A stretch of 64,000 bases of DNA from Vibrio sp. S17_S38. Lineage in GTDB: Bacteria > Pseudomonadota > Gammaproteobacteria > Enterobacterales > Vibrionaceae. The notes beneath the pieces are model-generated. The model worked only from the letters and a program-made list of their open reading frames with translations, had not been told where the DNA came from and made no database searches. Both the position numbers and the translations under genes were made by a program. The first letter of the stretch is position 1, and every line of letters starts with the position of its first letter. The stretch spans positions 207,849 to 271,848 of the forward strand of contig NZ_JAAUWW010000003.1 of assembly GCF_014694375.1 (NCBI RefSeq), given 5' to 3'. This document shows positions 9,348 to 17,969 of this stretch, in pieces.

Positions 9348-10592
9348 GTGATCTCGCTTCCTCCATTGAGCTTATATGTCCATATCCCTTGGTGTGTACA
9401 AAAATGCCCGTACTGCGACTTTAACTCTCACGCTCAAAAAGGTGAGATCCCAGAAAGTCAGTACATTGATGCCTTACTAGAAGATTTAAAGCTCGATATT
9501 GAACACTATCAATTATGCCAAAGCTCCAAAACATCTCAAAGCTCCAAAGTATCTCAAAGCTCAGAAGAATCTCAGCAATCAAAAGCATCTCAAGCGCCTC
9601 GTCTTTTGCATTCGATATTTATTGGTGGCGGAACGCCTAGTCTCATTTCACCGCAAGGCATTGGGCGATTATTAAAAGGTATTGAGGCTCAAATCGCTTT
9701 TGAAAATGATATTGAAATAACCATGGAAGCCAATCCCGGAACGATTGAAGCTGAGCGTTTCGCCGAGTTTCAGCGTCAAGGTGTCAATCGTATTTCAATT
9801 GGTGTGCAAAGCTTTGAAGATGAAAAGCTGCAAGCTCTGGGGCGAATTCATGGTAAGCAAGAAGCAATTAATGCAGCCCATTTAGCGCATCAGATTGGCC
9901 TCAATAGTTTTAACCTCGATTTAATGCATGGTTTGCCAAATCAAACTCAAGCTCAAGCATTGTTAGATTTAGATAAAGCGATTGAGCTTGATCCTTATCA
10001 TTTATCTTGGTATCAACTGACCATTGAGCCCAATACATTATTTTATTCAAAGCCGCCAATACTGCCAGATGATGATGATTTATGGGATATTTTTGAGCAA
10101 GGCCACCAGCGTCTAACCGATGCAGGTTATGTGCAATATGAAATATCCGGCTACAGCAAACTGGGATACCAATGCCGCCATAACTTAAATTATTGGCACT
10201 TTGGTGATTATCTTGGTATCGGTTGCGGCGCACATGGCAAGATTAGCTTTGCTGATGGTCGCATCATTCGAACCACTAAAATCAAGCACCCGAAAGGCTA
10301 TTTATCGGCCTATCAAAACTTAGTGAAGCCTTATCGTGACAGTGAAAGCTTGGTGGAAATATCAGATCGCCCGTTCGAGTATTTCATGAATCGTTTTCGT
10401 TTAATTGAAAACTGTCCTAAATATGAATTTGTAGAACGAACAGGTTTGCCCTTATCGACTATTGAATCGGAAATTGATTGGGCGATCCAACAAGGCTATA
10501 TAAACGATGGTCAGGATCATTGGCAAATCACTAAGAAAGGAAAGCTCTTCTTTAATGATTTGATTGCTGGATTTATGTCTGATGATGAATAA
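9348..10592 (+). CDS. hemW: HemW, radical SAM heme chaperone, with an unusual repeat insert
   Basis: 414 residues from a GTG start. The radical SAM motif is CVQKCPYC near residue 17 (CxxxCxxC), followed by FIGGGTPSL and the family C-terminal HemW domain. HemW resembles coproporphyrinogen III oxidase HemN but acts as a heme chaperone. Odd feature: residues 58-81 are four six-residue serine/glutamine-rich repeats (QSSKTS-like) encoded by four 18-bp DNA repeats at 9520-9591, inserted before the FIGGGTPSL strand where the family has a short loop. The frame is intact. Confidence 0.94.
   Translation: MISLPPLSLYVHIPWCVQKCPYCDFNSHAQKGEIPESQYIDALLEDLKLDIEHYQLCQSSKTSQSSKVSQSSEESQQSKASQAPRLLHSIFIGGGTPSLISPQGIGRLLKGIEAQIAFENDIEITMEANPGTIEAERFAEFQRQGVNRISIGVQSFEDEKLQALGRIHGKQEAINAAHLAHQIGLNSFNLDLMHGLPNQTQAQALLDLDKAIELDPYHLSWYQLTIEPNTLFYSKPPILPDDDDLWDIFEQGHQRLTDAGYVQYEISGYSKLGYQCRHNLNYWHFGDYLGIGCGAHGKISFADGRIIRTTKIKHPKGYLSAYQNLVKPYRDSESLVEISDRPFEYFMNRFRLIENCPKYEFVERTGLPLSTIESEIDWAIQQGYINDGQDHWQITKKGKLFFNDLIAGFMSDDE
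9520..9591 (+). repeat. four 18-bp tandem repeats inside hemW
   Basis: Four consecutive 18-base units beginning AAAGCTCCAAA, diverging progressively; each encodes a variant of QSSKxS. They keep the reading frame and extend a surface loop. They look like a slippage-prone coding microsatellite. Confidence 0.85.
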
Positions 10593-10613
10593 CAAATAGC
10601 GTATTCAATACAA

Positions 10614-10640
10614 AATCGGCGCCTACTTTGGGCGCCGATT
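10614..10640. terminator. terminator after hemW
   Basis: A 10-bp GC-rich perfect stem (AATCGGCGCC / GGCGCCGATT) with a 7-base loop between convergent hemW and secF. Confidence 0.75.
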
Positions 10641-10720
10641 CTGTATATCCTCTGTATTTATATTCGTTGTCTTTCCGTATCTCTTTAGAGCCTTTATGAT
10701 CTATTTAGAGCCTCTATCAA

Positions 10721-11647
10721 CTACGGTGACTCCGGTAAGCTCTTCACTTGATAATGCTCAGGCTTTAATCCTAACACTTCTGGCAACGACGTTCCGACCG
10801 CAATCGATGACCAAGTCCCAACAATAATCCCAATAAACATCGCAATAGAGAAACCTTGCAACGATGCCCCACCCAATAACCACAATGCAGAGACCGTTAA
10901 TAATGTCGTTCCTGATGTGATCATAGTGCGCGTAAAGGTTGCCGCTATCGCTTGGTTATTAATATCAGCCGTTCTTTCTTTGGGCTTTAAACGCAACAGA
11001 TCCCGGATTCGATCGGCAATAATAATCGAGTCATTAAGCGAGTAACCTAAAATAGCCAAAATAGCCGCTAATACGGTTAGGTTAAATTCCATTTGGCTTA
11101 ACGCAAAAAATCCAAGCACAAAGACAATGTCATGCAGCAAAGCAAGTAACGAGCCTAAAGCTAATCGCCACTCAAACCGAATGCTTAAATACCCCATGAT
11201 ACAAAGCAAGCTGACTAATAATGCTAAGCCACCTTGATTGGCTAAATCCTCCCCAACTTGTGGCCCAACAATACTGGTATTCAGGACTTTCACTCCTCCT
11301 GAAAGTGGCGAGAGCAATGATTGAATCGATACTGAGCCACTGCTTGATACTGAATCACGACTTAAATCATCAGGCACGCTATAGCGGATGATCCAACGTC
11401 CCGGTGCTTCACTGGCTACAATACTTACCTTTTCGCCTAAACCTGATTCGAGCAATGGATTAAGCTCGCTGAGAGTAACTTTAGAGTTCACTTGGATCTC
11501 ACTCACCACCCCACCGGTAAAATCTAACCCCCAATTAAATCCTTTGGTGGTTATAAAGAACAAAGAAACACACATTAATAAAATAGAAATGGCGCTAGTA
11601 CCATAACGCCATTGACTAGCGTTACCCATATTCATTAATTTACTCAT
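10721..11647 (-). CDS. secF2: SecF-family protein export subunit (second SecDF set)
   Basis: 308 residues with six hydrophobic segments. GLDFTGGVVSEI after the first membrane helix and the LGYSLNDSIIIADRIRD motif in the fourth are SecF signatures. With SecD it uses an ion gradient to pull translocating proteins out on the periplasmic side of SecYEG. It begins 2 bases after secD ends. No yajC-tgt-queA neighbours, which usually accompany the main secDF operon, are present, so this is most likely the second, inducible pair known in vibrios. Confidence 0.9.
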   Translation of the reverse strand: MSKLMNMGNASQWRYGTSAISILLMCVSLFFITTKGFNWGLDFTGGVVSEIQVNSKVTLSELNPLLESGLGEKVSIVASEAPGRWIIRYSVPDDLSRDSVSSSGSVSIQSLLSPLSGGVKVLNTSIVGPQVGEDLANQGGLALLVSLLCIMGYLSIRFEWRLALGSLLALLHDIVFVLGFFALSQMEFNLTVLAAILAILGYSLNDSIIIADRIRDLLRLKPKERTADINNQAIAATFTRTMITSGTTLLTVSALWLLGGASLQGFSIAMFIGIIVGTWSSIAVGTSLPEVLGLKPEHYQVKSLPESP

Positions 11648-11649
11648 GA

Positions 11650-13527
11650 CTAAATCCTCTTCACATTACGGCGAGTATCTTGACCCCAAAACCAATTAAT
11701 AATGGCTCGAGATGCAAAAATGCCAGTGAACATACTGGTCAATAAACCTAAACCTAACGTTAATGCAAAGCCTTGAATGGGCCCATTACCAATGCAATAC
11801 AACACAATTGCAGTGATCATGGTGGTAAAATTAGCATCAAAAATAGTGCTCGTAGCGCTGCTAAAACCACTATTAATGGCTCTTGCTAAGCTATAACCTT
11901 CTTTCAATTTATCGCGGATCCGTTCAAAAACAAGCACGTTGGTATCCACTGCCATCCCCACCGTTAACACTAATCCTGCAATCCCCGGCAAGGTTAATAC
12001 TGCGCCTGGGATCAAAGCTAGCAAACCGAACAACATCACCATGTTGGCCAGTAACGCGGCATTTGCCACCCAGCCTAAGCGTCGATACCACAACGCCATA
12101 AAGGTTAATGTCATTCCTAAACCTAATGCCAAAGCGGAGAAACCATTCTCAATATTTTCAGCCCCTAGGGTGGGACCAATCGTTCGCTCCTCGACGATAG
12201 TGACGGGCGCAGTCAATGAACCTGCACGTAGCAATAAAGCCAAACTTTGTGCATCTTGCATTGAACCGGCGCCAGTAATCCGAAACTTCGAGCCTAAACT
12301 TGATTGAATAGTCGCGACACTAATGATCTGATTGGTTTGCACCACCTCACCACGATCATTTCGCGAATATTCACTGTAAGCAGTCGCCATTGGTTTACCC
12401 ACGTGACGGCCAGAAAAATCCGCCATCATTTTTCCGCCTTTGCTGTCTAAACTGATGTTGACCTCGGGCATTCCCATTTCACCAACATTGGCTCTAGCAT
12501 CGACAATGTGCTCCCCAGTGAGAACAGGAGACTCCGCAACATGCACCAATTGACCGTTTTTATCGGGTAACATTTTCCCTTCTAATGCTGAATTTTCTAA
12601 CACTTGATAAAAGGCCAAACTCGCAGTCGCACCAATCACGTTTTTCGCTTGTGCAGGATCTTGTACTCCGGGCAGTTCAATTCGAATACGGTGATCGCCT
12701 TGTCGCTGTACCGAGGCTTCAGTGATCCCCAACTCTTCAATACGGCTACGCATAATCTGTAAATTTTGTTGTACGGTTAAATTTTGTAACTCCACGCTCT
12801 CCTTTTCTTGGCGAGCTAACGTTAGATGATTATCGTCAACCGATACTCGCCAATTAGGATATTGAGCATGAATGAAGTCACGCAGCGATGAGAGTTGCTG
12901 CGCATTAGACAACCTAACAGTAAAGCCATCTTGCGACAGATCGGAGAATTGAGCTCTACGCCATTGTTGATCACGCAACCAACTGGTGATGTCTTTTTTC
13001 AGCTGATCTGTTTGTCCTTGATAAACAGAGTTCATATCAACATCAAGAAGAAATTGCACCCCTCCTCGTAAATCCAATCCAAGAGATATTGGGTTAAAAC
13101 CCAGTTGCGTTAGCCATTGTGGTGCGTTGGCAACCGAAGCTAAAGTCACTTGAGTATCCGAGGATTTACTATTTATAGTCTTTTGTGGGCTAAGGAGATC
13201 AGTCAACACTTTCTTGGCAAGTGACATTTGATTCGCATCTTCAAGCACCACCCACGTTGAGTTTTGATCTTGCTTGATCTGCTTTAACTCTACCCCTTTC
13301 TTCGTTAATACATTTTGTAGTGCCAAAGGCGAAAGCGGAATTTGGATATGATTATCCAGCTGAGATTGACTGCCTTGGTTAATCTGTAAGGCAGGTGATT
13401 CACCAAACCAAGAAGGCAGCGCACTGAATAACAAAACAATAAGCGTGACGATAAGTACGGCATATTGCCAATAAGAATATTGGTTGAGCGCTTTCTTAGA
13501 AGCCGCCCGAGTAGGTTTTAAATTCAT
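11650..13527 (-). CDS. secD2: SecD-family protein export subunit (second SecDF set)
   Basis: 625 residues from the ATG at 13527, preceded by a TTTAGG ribosome site; a TTG at 13551 is possible but less likely. The N-terminal membrane helix is followed by a large periplasmic domain (LGLDLRGGVQFLLDVD near residue 150, then RIEELGITEASVQRQGDHRIRIELPGV) and five C-terminal helices with VLTVGMAVDTNVLVFERIRDKLKEG. It works with SecF as a cation-driven export motor. The upstream VemP-like gene suggests its translation is switched on when export is slow. Confidence 0.92.
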   Translation of the reverse strand: MNLKPTRAASKKALNQYSYWQYAVLIVTLIVLLFSALPSWFGESPALQINQGSQSQLDNHIQIPLSPLALQNVLTKKGVELKQIKQDQNSTWVVLEDANQMSLAKKVLTDLLSPQKTINSKSSDTQVTLASVANAPQWLTQLGFNPISLGLDLRGGVQFLLDVDMNSVYQGQTDQLKKDITSWLRDQQWRRAQFSDLSQDGFTVRLSNAQQLSSLRDFIHAQYPNWRVSVDDNHLTLARQEKESVELQNLTVQQNLQIMRSRIEELGITEASVQRQGDHRIRIELPGVQDPAQAKNVIGATASLAFYQVLENSALEGKMLPDKNGQLVHVAESPVLTGEHIVDARANVGEMGMPEVNISLDSKGGKMMADFSGRHVGKPMATAYSEYSRNDRGEVVQTNQIISVATIQSSLGSKFRITGAGSMQDAQSLALLLRAGSLTAPVTIVEERTIGPTLGAENIENGFSALALGLGMTLTFMALWYRRLGWVANAALLANMVMLFGLLALIPGAVLTLPGIAGLVLTVGMAVDTNVLVFERIRDKLKEGYSLARAINSGFSSATSTIFDANFTTMITAIVLYCIGNGPIQGFALTLGLGLLTSMFTGIFASRAIINWFWGQDTRRNVKRI

Positions 13528-13737
13528 TGTATAACCTAAATATATCAACAAATCTCATGCCAATTAGTGATAAGAAATTTGTGTATAAATAACAATTTCA
13601 TTTTGATCTTTAAGCGAAATATCGATTTAAACGATCAGAAATGAAATGCCTGAATTTAGGTGATCGTAATAGCAGGATAACCATAACGATAACCTAAACA
13701 TCTGAGCACGATATGTAATGACACGACTCAGAGAAAA
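13528..13737 (-). promoter_or_regulatory. candidate RNA switch between vemP-like gene and secD2
   Basis: On the transcript strand, an arm TTTAGGTTATCG (13698-13687) can pair with CGATCACCTAAA (13666-13655) with one mismatch in 12. The same ACCTAAAT (13661-13654) can instead pair perfectly over 8 bp with ATTTAGGT (13541-13534), which contains the secD2 ribosome site. The two pairings exclude each other. A 5-bp CTGAG/CTCAG stem lies nearer the vemP stop. In the known system, ribosome stalling on vemP unmasks the secD2 ribosome site. Whether these pairings form is inference. Confidence 0.5.
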
Positions 13738-14265
13738 TTAGGCTAATGAAGAGGGATATTGTTGAGGGATATATTGTAAATTGCTGTCTTTCCATGAAGA
13801 AAGCCGTGATGCTTGAGTATTCGTTTGCATCATCCAGTTTAACTGGGGACTCAATACTTCGGTAAAGTACTGAGTTGTCTCGAGATGAGGCAGAATTGGA
13901 AACTCAAATATTTTCACATATTCAGGCGTGAGTTCATCATCACTCACATTGATATGAGCAAAGCGTAATGTAAAACCATTGATGTAAATATCATGGCTTA
14001 AATCAATTGATGACGTCAGCTTTGGTATTGGACTGGTATATTTCGATGTACTATTTGATGAACAACTTAATACATTGTTCGATGCGCATTTGTTCAATAC
14101 GGATAGCGTTGATAATTCAGTATCATTCTTCGATATGATGTGATTTACAACTGAAGTGGAACTCACCAATGGAGGAGTTAACCTTAAATCAGACGTATGC
14201 TCTGCCTTAGCGTGTACAGCGCCAATAAAACAAAAGCAGAGTAAGAAAAGTCGAAGATAAAACAC
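13738..14265 (-). CDS. vemP: VemP-like export-monitoring arrest peptide
   Basis: 175 residues. It has an N-terminal signal peptide (hydrophobic LRLFLLCFCFIGAVHA, then KAEH), no obvious enzyme motifs, a serine-rich middle, and a C-terminal segment SRLSSWKDSN followed by a short Pro/Gln/Tyr-rich tail. Position just upstream of secD2F2, a secretion signal and the tryptophan-lysine C-terminal motif match VemP of Vibrio alginolyticus, which stalls the ribosome until it is exported and so controls SecDF2. Assignment rests on context and motif; overall similarity could not be measured. It is preceded by its own gap of 134 bases to glsA. Confidence 0.75.
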   Translation of the reverse strand: MFYLRLFLLCFCFIGAVHAKAEHTSDLRLTPPLVSSTSVVNHIISKNDTELSTLSVLNKCASNNVLSCSSNSTSKYTSPIPKLTSSIDLSHDIYINGFTLRFAHINVSDDELTPEYVKIFEFPILPHLETTQYFTEVLSPQLNWMMQTNTQASRLSSWKDSNLQYIPQQYPSSLA

Positions 14266-14399
14266 ATAGTTCTCTTAAAAAATAAATACACATATATAAT
14301 GAAGTCGAATGGATAAAATATCAATACTGTTACTAAGGATAACGAGAAATATCAAAAAATAAAATCCTCCCTAATAATTATTAATATCCGTTGATGGTT

Positions 14400-15323
14400 C
14401 TAGAATATCGAGCGACCTAATTCAGTCGAGAGCATTTCTAACACCGCTGTTCCCGCCAGTGAGTTGCCCGATTTATCCAATTCTGGCGACCATACTGCAA
14501 TACTCATTTCCCCAGGAATAACGGCAACAATGCCACCACCTACGCCCGATTTCCCTGGCATACCGACTCTAAAGGCAAACTCTCCGGCGCCATCATACAA
14601 ACCACAAGTGGCTAATAAAGCGTTAAGACGTTTCGTTTGATTTGGTTGAATAATTTGCTTTCCAGTATGAACCGATTGCCCTTTGTTGGCCAAATAACTA
14701 AAGGTTTTGGCTAAATCAACACAACTCATTTTAAGTGCACAAGCGTGGAAATAGTTATTTAAAACAGGGATCACTTCATTATCAAAATTACCAAATGAAC
14801 GCATCAAATACGCAATAGCCGCATTACGATCACTGTGCTGCATCTCTGAAGCCGCAACCACTTTGTCATACACAATATGGGTGTCGCCCGATAATTTGCG
14901 TGTGAAATCCAATAAGCGTTGACGAGGTGCAGCCAAACGACTTTGTAGCATATCCGCTACTACAATTGCACCTGCATTAATAAACGGATTTCGTGGAATT
15001 CCCTGCTCAACTTCCAGCTGGATCATTGAGTTAAACGCTTGCCCTGAAGGCTCTTTACCCACTCTCGACCATATTTCTTCTGGCTGGTAAAGCTGCATAG
15101 CTAACGTTAGGCTTAATGCTTTTGAAATAGATTGAATAGAGAAAGCTTCATCTGCATCGCCCGCTTTAATCACTTCACCATCATTGGTATAAATCGCAAT
15201 ACCTAGCTTATCATTAGAAATACAAGCCAATGCAGGGATGTAATCGGCCACTTTTCCTTTGCCAATTAAAGGTCGAACTTGATATAGGATATGTGACAAT
15301 AACTCTTGTGTTGCTTGTGGCAT
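14400..15323 (-). CDS. glsA: glutaminase A
   Basis: 307 residues, the normal length. Conserved stretches include [19 protein letters not shown] with the catalytic Ser-x-x-Lys (SISK near residue 85), [11 protein letters not shown], and [18 protein letters not shown] near the C-terminus. It belongs to the serine-dependent beta-lactamase-like glutaminases that convert glutamine to glutamate and ammonia. It is not obviously in an operon: a trmB terminator lies upstream and the vemP-like gene downstream. Confidence 0.96.
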   Translation of the reverse strand: MPQATQELLSHILYQVRPLIGKGKVADYIPALACISNDKLGIAIYTNDGEVIKAGDADEAFSIQSISKALSLTLAMQLYQPEEIWSRVGKEPSGQAFNSMIQLEVEQGIPRNPFINAGAIVVADMLQSRLAAPRQRLLDFTRKLSGDTHIVYDKVVAASEMQHSDRNAAIAYLMRSFGNFDNEVIPVLNNYFHACALKMSCVDLAKTFSYLANKGQSVHTGKQIIQPNQTKRLNALLATCGLYDGAGEFAFRVGMPGKSGVGGGIVAVIPGEMSIAVWSPELDKSGNSLAGTAVLEMLSTELGRSIF

Positions 15324-15371
15324 ATCAACTCCTTTCGTTCAGACTAAACCAATAGATACTGAGAATAAAAA

Positions 15372-15398
15372 AGCCAGCACAATTTGCTGACTTTAATT
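15372..15398 (-). terminator. terminator after trmB
   Basis: On the minus strand AGTCAGCA pairs with TGCTGGCT (one G-T pair) and is followed by six T residues, between trmB and glsA. Confidence 0.65.
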
Positions 15399-15438
15399 TT
15401 GATAAATGAAATTTAGCGATGGAATTCAGAATAAAAAC

Positions 15439-16158
15439 TTAAATTGTGCGGCGGTATTTTATATCCCACACACCATGACCCAGACGATGGCCACGCGCTT
15501 CAAACTTAGTTAATGGACGCTCATCAGGACGAGGAATAAAATCACCATCGGTTGCAATATTTTCAAACCCAGGCGCTTGGTTCATAACTTCAACCATATG
15601 CTCTGCGTAGTTTTCCCAGTCAGTAGCCATATGGAAAACACCTTCATTCAAAATCAACTTATTGCGGATCATCTCTGCAAAACTCAATTGAACAATACGG
15701 CGTTTGTGGTGACGTTTTTTATGCCAAGGATCAGGGAAATATAACTGCAAGGTGATCAAGCTATTATCTGGGATCATATGCTCGAAAACTTCAACAGCAT
15801 CATGACACATAACACGTAAATTAGTCACCCCAGCTTCTTGCGCGGACGCTAAACATGCGCCAACACCAGGACTATGCACTTCAATTCCTAAAAAGTTTTT
15901 CTCTGGCGCATTTTTTGCCATTTCAACTAAAGATGCTCCCATACCAAAACCAATTTCTAACACGATAGGATTATTGTTACCAAACACTTCACTCCACTCA
16001 AGACGCTGCTCAACGAAATCGATACCCATCGTTGGCCAACAATCATGAATCGCGTTTTCTTGCCCTTTAGTTAAGCGCCCTTCACGGCGAACAAAACTGC
16101 GAATTCGTCTTACAATTTTGCCATCTTCAGTTAATTGGGGTTTGGTTACTTCTGTCAT
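15439..16158 (-). CDS. trmB: tRNA (guanine46-N7)-methyltransferase
   Basis: 239 residues. The SAM-binding motif is [15 protein letters not shown] near residue 70, and the TrmB signature is [15 protein letters not shown] near residue 150. [19 protein letters not shown] closes the C-terminus. It makes m7G46 in the tRNA variable loop. It is transcribed away from mutY, a common pair in gamma-proteobacteria. Confidence 0.96.
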   Translation of the reverse strand: MTEVTKPQLTEDGKIVRRIRSFVRREGRLTKGQENAIHDCWPTMGIDFVEQRLEWSEVFGNNNPIVLEIGFGMGASLVEMAKNAPEKNFLGIEVHSPGVGACLASAQEAGVTNLRVMCHDAVEVFEHMIPDNSLITLQLYFPDPWHKKRHHKRRIVQLSFAEMIRNKLILNEGVFHMATDWENYAEHMVEVMNQAPGFENIATDGDFIPRPDERPLTKFEARGHRLGHGVWDIKYRRTI

Positions 16159-16480
16159 GATTTCGCCTGAGGGTTTAAATAAAAAAGGAAAATATAAATT
16201 ACCTTCAAAATAATTGGAGTTGCAGATTCAAGTATGAAGATATATGTGGGAATTATCCAAAGATACGCCCAAGGTGCAAGCTTTTCTCAGCTTAATTGGT
16301 GAATTTATTTACACTGGCATCAAACCTATGCACTAAATAATTGAAGTAACAGTGAGATGATGAGTAAGTGATAGCAATTAACAAAACGGCATCTTCAAGT
16401 ATGAAAGGGATAGACTGTTTACATAGGCACTCGTGTATGGTGCAATCTCACCACTAATTAAAATAACAAAAGATATTATC
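16159..16480. other. trmB-mutY divergent intergenic region with a short repeated motif
   Basis: 322 bases without a convincing gene. TTCAAGTATGAA occurs twice (16227-16238 and 16394-16405), each preceded by TAATTG(G/A)AGT (16211-16220, 16338-16347). Such paired motifs look like a dispersed intergenic repeat. The two divergent promoters must lie here but no strong -35/-10 pair stands out. Confidence 0.45.
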
Positions 16481-17602
16481 GTGAGCACATTTTCCCAAGC
16501 CATTCTGCAATGGTACGAAAACTATGGTCGTAAAACACTCCCTTGGCAAATAGACAAAACGGCTTATAAAGTATGGCTATCTGAAATCATGCTTCAGCAA
16601 ACCCAAGTCACGACTGTTATTCCTTATTTCTCTCGCTTTCTCGAACGCTTCCCAACGGTAAAAGATCTTGCTAATGCCCATCAAGATGAAGTGCTGCATC
16701 TTTGGACTGGCCTTGGTTATTATGCAAGAGCTCGTAATCTTCACAAAGCGGCTCAAATTGTCGTTCAGCAACACCAAGGTGAGTTCCCTCTCAATATTGA
16801 ACAAATGAATACACTTCCGGGGATCGGCCGTTCAACCGCCGCCGCGATTTTGTCTTCTGTCTATAAACAATCTCATGCCATTTTAGATGGGAATGTAAAA
16901 CGCACATTAGCGCGTTGCTTTGCAATCGAAGGTTGGCCCGGACAGAAAATCGTTGAAAATCAATTATGGGAAATAGCGGAGCAGAACACACCGAAATTAG
17001 AAGTGGATAAGTACAATCAAGCAATGATGGATATGGGCGCAATAGTGTGTACTCGCTCTAAACCCAAATGTGACTTATGCCCCATAGAACATTTATGCCT
17101 AGCGAAAAAACAAAACCGACAACTGGATTTTCCGGGTAAAAAGCCAAAGAAAGAAAAGCCAGTAAAAGAAACCTGGTTTGTAATGCTGCATCACGATAAT
17201 CAAGTTTGGTTAGAACAACGACCACAATCTGGGATCTGGGGTGGTTTATATTGTTTCCCTCAACACGAAACAGACGAGATTGAGCATCAATTAGGTCATC
17301 GCTCTATAACCGACTCGATGATAAAAAATAAACAAGTATTAACGGCATTTCGTCATACTTTTAGCCATTATCACTTGGATATAACGCCTATATTGGTGAA
17401 TTTAACCCGAGAACCCAGTTTGGTGATGGAAGATAAGCAAGGTCTTTGGTATAACTTATCCCAACAAAATGATGCTCCCACCCAAGAGATCGGTTTAGCT
17501 GCACCTGTGAAGCAGTTACTGCACCTTCTTTCTTTCGAATGTAAGGTTGATATCTCCGCCAGCGAGCATAACCACTATTTATCCAAAGAGGACTCATTAT
17601 GA
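16481..17602 (+). CDS. mutY: adenine DNA glycosylase MutY
   Basis: 373 residues from the GTG at 16481, chosen because the family starts with a short TFxQAILxWY segment; an in-frame ATG at 16433 would add 16 residues unlike the family. Catalytic glutamate lies in [10 protein letters not shown], the helix-hairpin-helix is [11 protein letters not shown], the catalytic aspartate is in ILDGNVKR, and the iron-sulfur cluster ligands are C-x6-C-x2-C-x5-C ([17 protein letters not shown]). The C-terminal NUDIX-like domain reads 8-oxoG. It removes A mispaired with 8-oxoG. It overlaps yggX by the ATGA junction. Confidence 0.96.
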   Translation: MSTFSQAILQWYENYGRKTLPWQIDKTAYKVWLSEIMLQQTQVTTVIPYFSRFLERFPTVKDLANAHQDEVLHLWTGLGYYARARNLHKAAQIVVQQHQGEFPLNIEQMNTLPGIGRSTAAAILSSVYKQSHAILDGNVKRTLARCFAIEGWPGQKIVENQLWEIAEQNTPKLEVDKYNQAMMDMGAIVCTRSKPKCDLCPIEHLCLAKKQNRQLDFPGKKPKKEKPVKETWFVMLHHDNQVWLEQRPQSGIWGGLYCFPQHETDEIEHQLGHRSITDSMIKNKQVLTAFRHTFSHYHLDITPILVNLTREPSLVMEDKQGLWYNLSQQNDAPTQEIGLAAPVKQLLHLLSFECKVDISASEHNHYLSKEDSL

Positions 17603-17871
17603 GCCGCACTGTATTTTGTACTTTCTTAAAAAAAGACGCCGATGGTCTGGATTTTCAACTGTATCCAGGCGATCTAGGCAAACGTATTTTTGACAACATC
17701 AGTAAAGAAGCATGGGGCCAATGGCAGCATAAACAAACCATGTTAATTAATGAGAAAAAACTCAATATGATGGATGCTGAACATCGTAAATTACTAGAAA
17801 CAGAAATGGTTAATTTCTTGTTCGAAGGTAAAGATGTCATCATCGAAGGCTACACGCCACCGAGCGAATAG
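17599..17871 (+). CDS. yggX: YggX, Fe(II) trafficking / oxidative damage protection protein
   Basis: 90 residues. It starts MSRTVFC with the family cysteine at position 7, continues [19 protein letters not shown], and ends [14 protein letters not shown] with GYTPPSE. YggX proteins protect iron-sulfur enzymes and are linked to iron handling. The start overlaps the mutY stop (ATGA), implying translational coupling; both act against oxidative damage. Confidence 0.96.
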   Translation: MSRTVFCTFLKKDADGLDFQLYPGDLGKRIFDNISKEAWGQWQHKQTMLINEKKLNMMDAEHRKLLETEMVNFLFEGKDVIIEGYTPPSE

Positions 17872-17900
17872 CTGAAAAAGCATTGAACTATAAGAAATGA

Positions 17901-17925
17901 AGAGGCAAGTATTTTGCCTCTTTTT
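17901..17925 (+). terminator. terminator after yggX
   Basis: AGAGGCAA pairs with TTGCCTCT across a 5-base loop, followed by TTTTC. Confidence 0.8.
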
Positions 17926-17969
17926 CATTCGACATCACATTCCTACAACTCACCATAAAATTAAAAACA

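Noticed and set aside
9520..9591. Repeat array as CRISPR
   Set aside because: Units are contiguous without spacers, in frame inside hemW, and degenerate.
13528..13551. TTG start extending secD2 by eight residues
   Set aside because: The ATG at 13527 has a usable ribosome site and is typical of the family; the TTG does not.
13610..13684. 24-codon frame between the vemP-like gene and secD2 with TTTAGG upstream
   Set aside because: It could be a leader peptide, but the region is better explained by RNA pairing and there is no coding evidence.
16433..16480. Upstream ATG extending mutY by 16 residues
   Set aside because: The added residues do not fit MutY, and the GTG at 16481 gives the family start.
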